DNA from: Ga0077523 sp038324085
GTDB lineage: Bacteria; Pseudomonadota; Gammaproteobacteria; Burkholderiales; Ga0077523
Direction: 5' to 3'
Assembly: GCA_038324085.1 (NCBI GenBank)
Contig: JBBQHP010000020.1
Coordinates: 10,390 to 74,389 of the forward strand
DNA: 64,000 nucleotides
The stretch's first letter is position 1, and every line of letters starts with the position of its first letter. Position numbers and translations under genes: made by a program. A model generated the notes under the pieces. That model was not told the DNA's origin. It was given only the letters and a program-made list of their open reading frames with translations, and searched no databases. This document shows positions 37,396-45,478 of the stretch, in pieces.

Positions 37396-39393
37396 CTAGG
37401 TGGTCATTTCGAAGTGTCGCTTGAAACCCAGCACGCACAGGAACAGGAGCGCGATCGACAGCAGCGATTGCAGCGTCGCGACCAGGCGGATGACGAGATA
37501 ACCGAAGGCTCCGCCCTCGGCGAGAAGGTGCTGCGACCAGAGCTCGCGCGGCGCGTCCGTCGCCTTTCCCGGGGTCCAGACCGCCAAGGGCTTCAGCACG
37601 TTCTCGGCCGAGAATCGCAATGCATCGACGAGCGCCGGATCCAGCGCCCGCGGCGGATGTGGATTCAGCGCGCCGAGCAATTCCCGACCGGTCTGCGCCG
37701 AAGCCCAGTAACCCAGCCCGAAGATGGCGACCAGCGCGAGGAGCAGCAGCAAGGGTCGGGTGAATGACGTACCGCACAGACTCGACGCATCGTAGAGCCA
37801 GATGATGCCGCGCTCGATCGCGGAAGCCTCCGAGTGCCGCCGGCGCGCGAGCAGTTCCAGTCGATAGAAGCGGTGCTGGTCGAGCCGCGCCTGCTGTCGC
37901 GCCATGCCCTGCTTCAACGCCTGGAACGCCGCTTCGAGTTCACCCAACCGGCGGTCCAGCGCGGCGGCATGAGCGCGATCACCCTTCGATTCAGCGGCGG
38001 CTGCGCGCCCGGCCGCATCGAACGCTGCGTCGAAGGCAGCATCGTCACGCAGGACGCGTCGGGAAAAAAGCAGGCGCTGCTGAAACGTTGCCTCCACGAA
38101 TGCGCCCCACGCAGTGAAGGGCTCGATCGAGAAATCCGCGGTACGGCGGAAGTCCGCGCCACGGAACGCACCGTGGAAACAACGCGCATCCGCCGGGAAT
38201 TCGCAACCGGCGAAATCGGCCAGACCGTCGAACACCGTATTGTGGAATTCCATGGTGCCGCGAAAGATCACCTGATCGAACCGAACCGTCGATTCGAAGA
38301 CCGCGTTGCGAAACGACGCCTTGCCGCGCCACCGGACTCCCTGGAATTGCGTGGACGACTTGAAGCGGCTTGCCGCGAACCAGGCGTCGCGCCGGACGAA
38401 CAGGAACGTGAATGTCGCACTGCCCTCGAAGCTGCAATCGATGCAATGAAGATCACCGTAACAGCGGCCCGCGAAGTCGACGTCGGTGGCGAACACGTTC
38501 TCCACGAATGCCGCATGCGCACGAAAACGCACGTTCACGAAACTGGTGAGATTGAGGAAACGGCACCACGCGAAATCAGCCTCGCCTGCGAAGGTCGTGT
38601 CATCGAACAGGCAGGGCGCGTGAAACACGGCGGAATCGCATTTGAAGGCGCCGTCCACCCGGCTCGCCAGCAACGAGATCTCGCCGTGGCAATCGCAATC
38701 GGACAGGTGCATGGCGCCCGCGACATCCGCATCCTTCATGCGCATCGACGACTCGAAGGTCGAACCGTCGAACCAGAGCGCGCCGTGGACGCCGACCAGA
38801 TCGAAGTCGGCGGTGCGACTGAACAGGCAGCTCCGCAGGTCGAGATCCGCGTGCGTCACCACGCCCAGGAACGACGCCACGCCGAGAAAGGCACAGCTCG
38901 GAAAGGACGCGTTCAATTGACCGAGCGGTTCATGCCAATCCCAGTCCCGCGGCAGGTCCCCGAATACGACGCCCGTCAACCGTGCCCTTGCGGGGACGAC
39001 GCCGTCCGGGTCGTGGCCGAATTCGCTGGTGTTCGCCGCGTCGAGCCGGGCCCGGACAACGTCCCAGAACCGTTCCCAGCGCGCATGGTTACGATCCGCT
39101 TTCCAGCTCGGCGTGCCATCCTCCCAGTGCGAAGGCACATGCACGATGTGCCAGAGGCGGCCGCCCGGATCGCGCTCCAGTTCGCCCGCCTGCAGGAGCG
39201 CCGCGTCGCCGCGAGGAGCGTCTGACACCGGGTCCGCGCGCCACTGGTCCTGAAGCGTGGCTGGCTCCCCGTCGTCGCCGGCAATCGCAAAGCGCTCGCC
39301 GGCAATCGACGCCCAGGAGAAGTCTGCGGCCCACCATCGCGCCCACCAGCGCCTTGAGTGTTCTTCCGCGGAAACCACGTCAGGCAGTCGCAT
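37396..39393 (-). CDS. Pentapeptide-repeat membrane protein with channel-like C-terminus
   Basis: This 665-residue protein has an N-terminal region without clear domain (1-140), a long run of degenerate pentapeptide repeats (about 140-440; e.g. ADFDLVG, SSMRMKDADV, DFAGCEF) predicted to form a right-handed beta-helix, a charged coiled-coil-like segment (about 450-520), and a C-terminal membrane part. Two hydrophobic helices near 544-565 and 631-657 flank a segment with a possible pore helix (LVDALRFSAENVL), similar to pentapeptide-repeat two-TM channel proteins. It starts 14 nt after the TIR-FGE gene on the same strand, so the two form a unit. I infer a membrane effector or scaffold; no direct evidence. 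Confidence 0.72.
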   Translation of the reverse strand: MRLPDVVSAEEHSRRWWARWWAADFSWASIAGERFAIAGDDGEPATLQDQWRADPVSDAPRGDAALLQAGELERDPGGRLWHIVHVPSHWEDGTPSWKADRNHARWERFWDVVRARLDAANTSEFGHDPDGVVPARARLTGVVFGDLPRDWDWHEPLGQLNASFPSCAFLGVASFLGVVTHADLDLRSCLFSRTADFDLVGVHGALWFDGSTFESSMRMKDADVAGAMHLSDCDCHGEISLLASRVDGAFKCDSAVFHAPCLFDDTTFAGEADFAWCRFLNLTSFVNVRFRAHAAFVENVFATDVDFAGRCYGDLHCIDCSFEGSATFTFLFVRRDAWFAASRFKSSTQFQGVRWRGKASFRNAVFESTVRFDQVIFRGTMEFHNTVFDGLADFAGCEFPADARCFHGAFRGADFRRTADFSIEPFTAWGAFVEATFQQRLLFSRRVLRDDAAFDAAFDAAGRAAAAESKGDRAHAAALDRRLGELEAAFQALKQGMARQQARLDQHRFYRLELLARRRHSEASAIERGIIWLYDASSLCGTSFTRPLLLLLALVAIFGLGYWASAQTGRELLGALNPHPPRALDPALVDALRFSAENVLKPLAVWTPGKATDAPRELWSQHLLAEGGAFGYLVIRLVATLQSLLSIALLFLCVLGFKRHFEMTT

Positions 39394-39407
39394 GGGCGTG
39401 GGCTGCG

Positions 39408-40601
39408 TCAGCGCGCATCCCGGGCACAGCGGAACCCGATATCGTCGGCGCGCAGATCCGGCGAACCGCTGTAGCGCTTCGTCGCCATGAGGCGCTCGGC
39501 GGGTTCGTAGCGACTGCCACCACGGATCACTCTGGTCGTGCCGCTGTCAGGTCCTTGGGGATTGCGCACGTCGGCAGTGGGAAAGCGCTCCGAGTACCAG
39601 TCCGCGACCCATTCGCCGACATTTCCGGCGAGATCCTCGACGCCGAACGGACTGCGCCCCGCGGGATGCGAACCCACCTTGCTCAAGCCACCGTCATAAG
39701 CTTCGGGAGAGCTGTTCTGGAAGTTGGCGCGCTCCGGCGTGGGCGGATCGTTGCCCCACGGATAGCGGCGCCCGTCGGTTCCGCGCGCCGCTTTCTCCCA
39801 TTCGGCATCGGTGGGCAGGCGGCGGCCGACCCATTTGCAGTACGCCGCGGCGTCATTCCAGTCGACCCCGACCACCGGCAGCTCGCCGCCGCGAGCGAGA
39901 TCGAGATCCGCCCATCCGTCGGGTGGGCGCACCGAGCCGGTGGCCGTTAGGAATCTTGCGAAGCGCGCGGTCGTCACTTCGAACCGGTCGATATGGAAAG
40001 AGTCGAGGAACAGTTCGCGCCGCGGCGATTCCTCGTCATCGCCCATGACGAAACTGCCGGCGGGTATCAGCACCGCGGGTGCACCGTCCTTGCCGGTGAC
40101 CTCCACCGCGGGTGCGGCGGTCGAGCGCAGGTACCAACCGCCCGCCGCCAACAAGCCGAGCAGCAGGATGCCCGCACCGACCTTCCACAACAGCGACCTG
40201 CGCCGATCGAGCGCGATCCGATGCACCGCATCGGCGACCGCCGCCGGAATGTTGCCCTGCGTCTCCAGTACGGTTACCGATTTGAGGAACGCGGGGAGCG
40301 CATCGAAAGGCGTGGGATGCAGCAGCACCGGCAGCAATCGCCCGGAGGGACGCTTGATGGTCTTCTGCGCGATGTCGAGTTCGGTCAGCGTGTAGCTGCC
40401 CGGGTCGATGGCCTGACCGCTCACCAGGAACACGAACAGATCCGACTGCTCGATCGCCTTGCGGATGCGGATTTGGAATTCCTCGCCCGGTGGCAGGTCG
40501 TCGCGATCGAAGAACACGTCGTGCCCCTGTTCCAGCAAGGCGCCATTGATCGCATCGGCCATTGCGCGATCCTGGGAGGCATAGCTCAGGAAGATCTTCA
40601 T
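39408..40601 (-). CDS. TIR domain-TM-FGE-like fusion protein
   Basis: This 397-residue protein has three parts. Residues 1-130 are a TIR domain: KIFLSYASQDRAMA at 2-15, DRDDLPPGEEF, SDLFVFLVS, and YTLTELDIA with Glu74 at the usual catalytic NADase position. Residues 140-158 form one TM helix. Residues 178-395 are a formylglycine-generating-enzyme/sulfatase-modifying-factor-like domain (IPAGSFVMG, RLPTDAEWEKAARG, NVGEWVADW, RVIRGGSRYE, GFRCA); the catalytic cysteine pair is not present, so it is likely a ligand-binding C-lectin-like domain. With N-terminus inside, the FGE-like part would be periplasmic. The ATG at 40601 gives the normal TIR start. Downstream partner: the pentapeptide-repeat protein. 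Confidence 0.86.
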   Translation of the reverse strand: MKIFLSYASQDRAMADAINGALLEQGHDVFFDRDDLPPGEEFQIRIRKAIEQSDLFVFLVSGQAIDPGSYTLTELDIAQKTIKRPSGRLLPVLLHPTPFDALPAFLKSVTVLETQGNIPAAVADAVHRIALDRRRSLLWKVGAGILLLGLLAAGGWYLRSTAAPAVEVTGKDGAPAVLIPAGSFVMGDDEESPRRELFLDSFHIDRFEVTTARFARFLTATGSVRPPDGWADLDLARGGELPVVGVDWNDAAAYCKWVGRRLPTDAEWEKAARGTDGRRYPWGNDPPTPERANFQNSSPEAYDGGLSKVGSHPAGRSPFGVEDLAGNVGEWVADWYSERFPTADVRNPQGPDSGTTRVIRGGSRYEPAERLMATKRYSGSPDLRADDIGFRCARDAR

Positions 40602-40740
40602 GATGCAAACGCCGGTTCGCGCCGCCGCCCGCGCCGCACGCGAGTCGCCCCCCCATCGCGGGTGTAGCCGTGCCGCGCAACGGCGGGGGCGGACACGGAG
40701 GTCGTGAGGCGCCGCAACCGGACGCGAACTGCGCGCGATT

Positions 40741-41565
40741 TCACGGCCGGCGCTTCGCGATATGGCTGTAGAAATTGCAGGCCCCGAAGAACACGCCTTG
40801 CGCGGACCGGCGCAGCACTTCTTCGGCCCAGTCCGCGACTTCGGCTTCGGTCGCCGCACCGGACTTCGGTATCAGCTTCATGAACGATTGGATGCTGCCG
40901 GTCCAGAAATCGGCGGTGCCGACCTCGGCCAGCACGTGAGCGAAGGATCGTTCGAGGTCCAGCCCTGCGGCGCACAGGAGTTGCGGCATCTCGCGCATCA
41001 CACGAGGATTCGTGACGATCGCCGCGATGATCGCGTCGTCCATGGCGCGGCCCCGCGCCGGGTCGTCGGTTCCGAAGGTGATCGACGCGTAGTCGCCGTC
41101 GAAGACCGCGATCGTCCCGCCCGGCCTGACCACGCGGGCCATTTCGTCGAGGACCGCTGTCGGACTGTCCACGTGGCTGATCAGCGTGTGCGCGATGACC
41201 GCGTCGAACGACGCATCGGCCAATTGCAGGCTCTGCGAATCGCCCGCATGAAATGCCGTGGCCGCGGCCAGACTTTCCGCAGCGGCGATGCGCCGGGCCG
41301 CATCGATGAGCCGCGGACTGACGTCGATACCGGTCACGCGCCCGCGGAATCCCGCACGGCGGGCGATCGTCCGTGCGACCACGCCGGTGCCGCAGCCGAC
41401 GTCGAGCACCCTCGCCGCGCCGTCGATGCCCATCGCATCGAGATACTCGTTCATCATGTGGAGGAAGCGCGGATGCTTTCCGCGCGCCTCGAGGCGCGTT
41501 TCGAGCACGTCCAGCGTCGCGGAATCGAGCCGATCCGTGATGCGGTACACGTCTACTGCCGTCAT
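40741..41565 (-). CDS. Class I SAM-dependent methyltransferase (UbiE/MenG-like)
   Basis: This 274-residue cytoplasmic protein has the class I Rossmann methyltransferase motifs: VLDVGCGTGVVAR (motif I), GIDVSPRLIDAAR (acidic loop), FDAVIAHTLISHV and RPGGTIAVFDGD. I chose ATG 41565, with GGAGG five nt upstream; an ATG 12 nt earlier is possible. The C-terminal ~100 residues have no diagnostic feature, so the substrate is unknown; UbiE-, small-molecule or lipid methyltransferases look alike at this level. It lies upstream of, and on the same strand as, the TIR-FGE gene (139 nt apart). Confidence 0.82.
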   Translation of the reverse strand: MTAVDVYRITDRLDSATLDVLETRLEARGKHPRFLHMMNEYLDAMGIDGAARVLDVGCGTGVVARTIARRAGFRGRVTGIDVSPRLIDAARRIAAAESLAAATAFHAGDSQSLQLADASFDAVIAHTLISHVDSPTAVLDEMARVVRPGGTIAVFDGDYASITFGTDDPARGRAMDDAIIAAIVTNPRVMREMPQLLCAAGLDLERSFAHVLAEVGTADFWTGSIQSFMKLIPKSGAATEAEVADWAEEVLRRSAQGVFFGACNFYSHIAKRRP

Positions 41566-41847
41566 GCATGCCTCCATGGGTGCCGTGACTCGCTCGTCGG
41601 GCTCGGATGGGCCGCCAACGACGTGTTGCCGGATCGTGCGGCTGCCGTGACCCGCGCGGGAGCGAACAGTATGAATCCTTCCGTGGCTGCAGGCGTGTCG
41701 GGCGGGTCCTCCACGGGGCGATACACTCTCCATCGTCGCACGTCGCCTGCCTGCCGCCCCGAGATCTGAAGATGCCCCAGGAATCGAGTTCCGGAACTTT
41801 TCCCTGCACGCTGGCGCGCCCGATGGGGGCAGCCCGCAGGAACAGCG

Positions 41848-42792
41848 ATGGCGCCCGGAGAAGCTGAGCCCTCCGCACGCGACGGCGTCGCTCCGGCGCT
41901 CCCCTGCCGGCAGTGCGGCGGGACATCCCTGGCGAACCTGGGACCGCTACCGCCCGGGGACACCTTTGCGGGGCGTCCGCTGGAACCGCCCTGGTCGGGC
42001 GGCGACCTGGTGCGTTGCGGGCACTGCCGACTGGTGTTTCGCGCGCCCGTGCTGGAAGAGCGGGCCTACGAAGCGCACTACGCGCAGGCGCCCGACTCGG
42101 TCTGGACCTCGGATCGTCCGCGCGGTGACCGCAAGCCCGTCCTCGACCTGATCGCGCGTCATGCGCCCACCGCCAGGGACATCCTCGATCTCGGTTGCTA
42201 CGACGGCTCGCTGCTCGACCGCATCGATCTGCCGGTCCGCAAGTACGGCGTCGAAGCGTCGCGAGCCGCGGCCGACGTCGCGCGCGACCGTGGCATAGAG
42301 ATCGTCGCCACAGCGTTGCGCGAGCTTCCGACCATTGCTGCCCGCTTCGACATCGTCATGGCCATCGACGTCATGGAGCACGTCCTCGACCCGTCCGCGT
42401 TCCTGCTCGAGATGCTGCGCCTGACCCGGCCCGGCGGACTGGTGCTGGTCTCGACCGGCAATGCGGACGCATGGCCGTTCCGCCTCGCCGGGGCCACCTA
42501 CTGGTATTCCGCCATCGCGGAACATCTCAGCTTCGTCTCGGACTCTTGGATGCGCGACTTCGCCGGACGCCACGGCGTCGAGATCCTCGCACTCGAACGA
42601 TTCCGGTACTACGACGAACCCGCGGTCCACCGCTCGTCCGCGGCGCTGGCCTTCACCGTGGCCGCGATCAAGCGCAGGCTCCGGCGGCGCTTGTTCGGCT
42701 GGCTGGGTCGGGAGGACACGCCCGCTTCCTGGCATCTCGCGGGTCCCGGCATGTTCGAGGACCATTTCGTGATCGCGCTGCGCAAGCCGTGA
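41848..42792 (+). CDS. Zinc-ribbon plus class I methyltransferase
   Basis: This 314-residue protein begins with a zinc-ribbon-like CRQCGG ... CGHC arrangement (residues ~20-60), then a SAM-binding domain with ILDLGCYDGSLLDR (motif I), IVMAIDVMEHV and RPGGLVLVSTGN. Such two-part proteins often methylate sugars or nucleotide-bound ligands in O-antigen or exopolysaccharide loci, but no such genes are adjacent. It is divergent from the other methyltransferase and ends 84 nt before the histidine kinase stop. Function unclear. Confidence 0.8.
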   Translation: MAPGEAEPSARDGVAPALPCRQCGGTSLANLGPLPPGDTFAGRPLEPPWSGGDLVRCGHCRLVFRAPVLEERAYEAHYAQAPDSVWTSDRPRGDRKPVLDLIARHAPTARDILDLGCYDGSLLDRIDLPVRKYGVEASRAAADVARDRGIEIVATALRELPTIAARFDIVMAIDVMEHVLDPSAFLLEMLRLTRPGGLVLVSTGNADAWPFRLAGATYWYSAIAEHLSFVSDSWMRDFAGRHGVEILALERFRYYDEPAVHRSSAALAFTVAAIKRRLRRRLFGWLGREDTPASWHLAGPGMFEDHFVIALRKP

Positions 42793-42876
42793 ACCGGCCG
42801 GCGGACCTGCCATGCCGAAGCCGCGCGACGGCGCGATCCGGCCAGGGCGCCGCGCGTGCCGCGGCAACGGGCCGGG

Positions 42877-44664
42877 TCAACGGACCAGCAGCTGACTGAG
42901 CGCCGCGCGCAGGCGGACCGGTCGAACCGGCTTGTGGATCAGCGGTTCGCTGCGCAGCACGACCTGGCGAATCGCCTCCATCGTGGTATCGCCGGTGATG
43001 ATCAATGCCGGCACGTCCCGACCCAGCGCACGACGGACCTCGTCGATCGCGTCGAGACCGCTGGCACCGGCGCGCAGGCGCAAGTCCGCCACGATCAGGT
43101 CCGGCCGCTGCGTCGCGATTGCCGCAAGCGCGTCTTCGCGGGACGTCGCCAGCAGCGACAGGCAACCCCAGCGATCGAGCAGCGTGCCCATGCCGTCTCG
43201 CACACTGCGCTCGTCATCGATCACCAGGACGGTCTTGCCGCGCAGGATGTCGCCGGATTCGCGCGGCGGCGGCGGTTCCTGATCCACCTGGACCTGCGCC
43301 GCGTCGCCACGCGGGAGCTGCAACGCGAAGCGGGAGCCCGCCTCAGTTCCGGTCGCCGTTTCGGATTCGAGCTTCAGCGCCGTTCCGGTGAGCGTTGCGA
43401 TGCGTTTCACGATCGCCAGGCCGAGGCCGAGCCCTTTGCGGCGATCGCGCTCCGGATTGCCGATCTGGAAGAATTCCTCGAACACCCGCTCCCGGTATTC
43501 CTCGGGAATGCCGATCCCGGTATCGGCCACGCTCAGGATCACCTCCGAGCCCTCCGCCTCCGCCTGCACGCGGACCGTCCCGCGCACGGTGTACCGGATG
43601 GCATTGGCGATCAGGTTGGCGAGCATGCGCTCCAGCAATGCCGCATCGGCGACGACGACGAGCCCGTTCGCATCGATCGAGAAATCGAGGCCTTTCGCCG
43701 CGGTGACTGGCGCGAACTGCGCACGGAGTCGATCGAAGGTGTCGTCGAGCCGCAGGTGCCGGGGGCGCGGCTGCGTGAAGCCCGCGTCCAGACGCGACAG
43801 GTCGAGCAGTTCCGCGAACAGCGATTCCAGCGCGTCGATGCTGGCGAAGATCTGCTCCACCACCACTCGCTTCTCCGGTTCCATTGCCATCTCTTGCAGC
43901 GCCGCAGTGAACAGGCCGAGCGCATGCATCGGCTGCCGCAGGTCATGGCTTGCCGCGGCGAGGAAGCGCGATTTTGCGTGGTTGGCCGCTTCGGCGCGGT
44001 CCCGCATCTTCTCCGCCAGCATCTTCTCGGCCTTCAGTTCCGCGACCAGATCGACGTTCTCGTGCTTCAGGCGGATCGCCTCGCCGAGCTGGCGGCTCTG
44101 CATGCGCCCATACGCGAGCAGGAACAGGTAATAAAGGACCACCGTGATGGCCATGGGCACGTAGTTGGTGTCGCGGAACAGCGCCAGCCGCAGGGCCAGC
44201 GGCAGCAGCGCGAGCGACAGGAACCACTGCACGACCGGAAACAGATAGGACTGCGAGGCGATGACGCCGCCCGATACCAGCGCAAGCACCATCACGAACA
44301 CCGCGACGGCGAACGGGTCCGCGCCATCGAGCAGGAGGGTCGGCGCGAGACCCCAGCAGACCCCGATCATCGCGATCATCCGGCCGTAGCGCCGCGCCCA
44401 CAGATCGGCGCGCGCAACGCGCTCCGAATCGGCGCGGTACCCCAGGATCAGCGGAATCCGCGTGCTGATTGCGCACAGCGTCAGCGCGAACCAGCCAGCC
44501 AGCGTGGCCGCCGGCGCGAAACGCCACATGACCAGCACCAGGCACAGCGCCACTGCCGCGGAACCCCAGCCGCTCGGCACGGCCTGACGATAGATCGCCG
44601 CGACCCGCTCGGCATACTCGCGGTGCGTCCGATCGATAGCGCCCGCCGCCGCCGATCCCGTCAT
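42877..44664 (-). CDS. Hybrid sensor histidine kinase with C-terminal receiver
   Basis: This 595-residue inner-membrane kinase has about six TM helices (35-185), a short coiled coil, a DHp domain with the phosphorylated His240 in ASHDLRQPMHAL, an HATPase with NAIRYTV, DTGIGIP and GLGLGLAIV, and a receiver domain from about 477 with Asp527 in VADLRLRAG. The RQPMHAL form is typical of the FixL/BarA-like DLRQP group. Its ATG overlaps the response-regulator stop (ATGA), so the two are coupled. No periplasmic sensor domain is obvious; the TM region is the likely sensor. Confidence 0.9.
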   Translation of the reverse strand: MTGSAAAGAIDRTHREYAERVAAIYRQAVPSGWGSAAVALCLVLVMWRFAPAATLAGWFALTLCAISTRIPLILGYRADSERVARADLWARRYGRMIAMIGVCWGLAPTLLLDGADPFAVAVFVMVLALVSGGVIASQSYLFPVVQWFLSLALLPLALRLALFRDTNYVPMAITVVLYYLFLLAYGRMQSRQLGEAIRLKHENVDLVAELKAEKMLAEKMRDRAEAANHAKSRFLAAASHDLRQPMHALGLFTAALQEMAMEPEKRVVVEQIFASIDALESLFAELLDLSRLDAGFTQPRPRHLRLDDTFDRLRAQFAPVTAAKGLDFSIDANGLVVVADAALLERMLANLIANAIRYTVRGTVRVQAEAEGSEVILSVADTGIGIPEEYRERVFEEFFQIGNPERDRRKGLGLGLAIVKRIATLTGTALKLESETATGTEAGSRFALQLPRGDAAQVQVDQEPPPPRESGDILRGKTVLVIDDERSVRDGMGTLLDRWGCLSLLATSREDALAAIATQRPDLIVADLRLRAGASGLDAIDEVRRALGRDVPALIITGDTTMEAIRQVVLRSEPLIHKPVRPVRLRAALSQLLVR

Positions 44665-45272
44665 GGCGTGAGGCCGAGCTGCCTCGCCCTCACGAGTGCA
44701 CGCGTGCGTGAATCCGCGCCCAGCGCCTGGAACACGGCACCCAGATGGGCCTTGACGGTACGCTCGGCGATGCCCAGTGCGAGCGCCATCTGGGCATTGG
44801 AACGGCCTTCCGCGAGCAACTGCAGCACTTCGATCTGTCGCTGCGTGAGCACGACTGCCGGTTCGGGCTGCGCATCGCTCGCCATCGTCGCGGGCCAGCA
44901 CGTGTCTCCGTCCAGCACGCGCTGGATTCCGGCAATCATGTCGGACACGGACATGGCCTTGGACAGAAACCCCTGGGCACCGGATTGCATTGCCGCGTAT
45001 GCGAGTTCGGGCGCGACTTCGGCCGAGATCAGCATGCGCGCGACGTCCGGGTGTCGCGCACCGATCTGCAGCATGACGACCAGACCGTCCTCACCGTTCA
45101 GGCGCCGATCCACGAGCGCCAGTTCGATCGTCGGATCGCTGTCGAGTACCTGGACGGCCTCAGCTGCCGAGGACACCGCCACGACCTCCGCACGCAGGGG
45201 GTGGCCACTCAGCGCGTGGACCAGGCCTTCGCGATAGAGCGGATGGTCATCGACGAAGAGGATTTTCGGCAC
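44661..45272 (-). CDS. LuxR/NarL-family response regulator
   Basis: This 203-residue transcription factor has an N-terminal receiver (KILFVDDHPLYREGL, phospho-acceptor Asp55 in LALVDRRL) and a C-terminal LuxR helix-turn-helix (LTQRQIEVLQLLAEG ... AERTVKAHL, about 143-180). I chose GTG 45272 because GGGAG lies eight nt upstream and VPKILFVDD follows directly; longer frames reach further upstream without conserved character. It is first in the two-gene unit with the hybrid kinase and is its probable partner. Target genes are unknown. Confidence 0.9.
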   Translation of the reverse strand: MPKILFVDDHPLYREGLVHALSGHPLRAEVVAVSSAAEAVQVLDSDPTIELALVDRRLNGEDGLVVMLQIGARHPDVARMLISAEVAPELAYAAMQSGAQGFLSKAMSVSDMIAGIQRVLDGDTCWPATMASDAQPEPAVVLTQRQIEVLQLLAEGRSNAQMALALGIAERTVKAHLGAVFQALGADSRTRALVRARQLGLTP

Positions 45273-45478
45273 GACACGAACTCCCGAAACTTCCCGCATG
45301 CCCATTCGGACAACAGCACGGTCCGCGAACGGTGCGAACCTGCCCTTTGGTGCGATTGTGGCAGAACGCCGCGGAGACCGGCACCCAAGCTGCGACAGCT
45401 TGCGCGTCGGCACGATCGCGGACACCGGAATTGTCGATGATTGGCCGTCGGACCGAGCGACCTGCCAACCGACGGGCG

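Noticed and set aside
37396..40601. Diversity-generating retroelement with the FGE-like domain as variable protein
   Set aside because: No reverse transcriptase and no template/variable repeat pair are visible near the gene.
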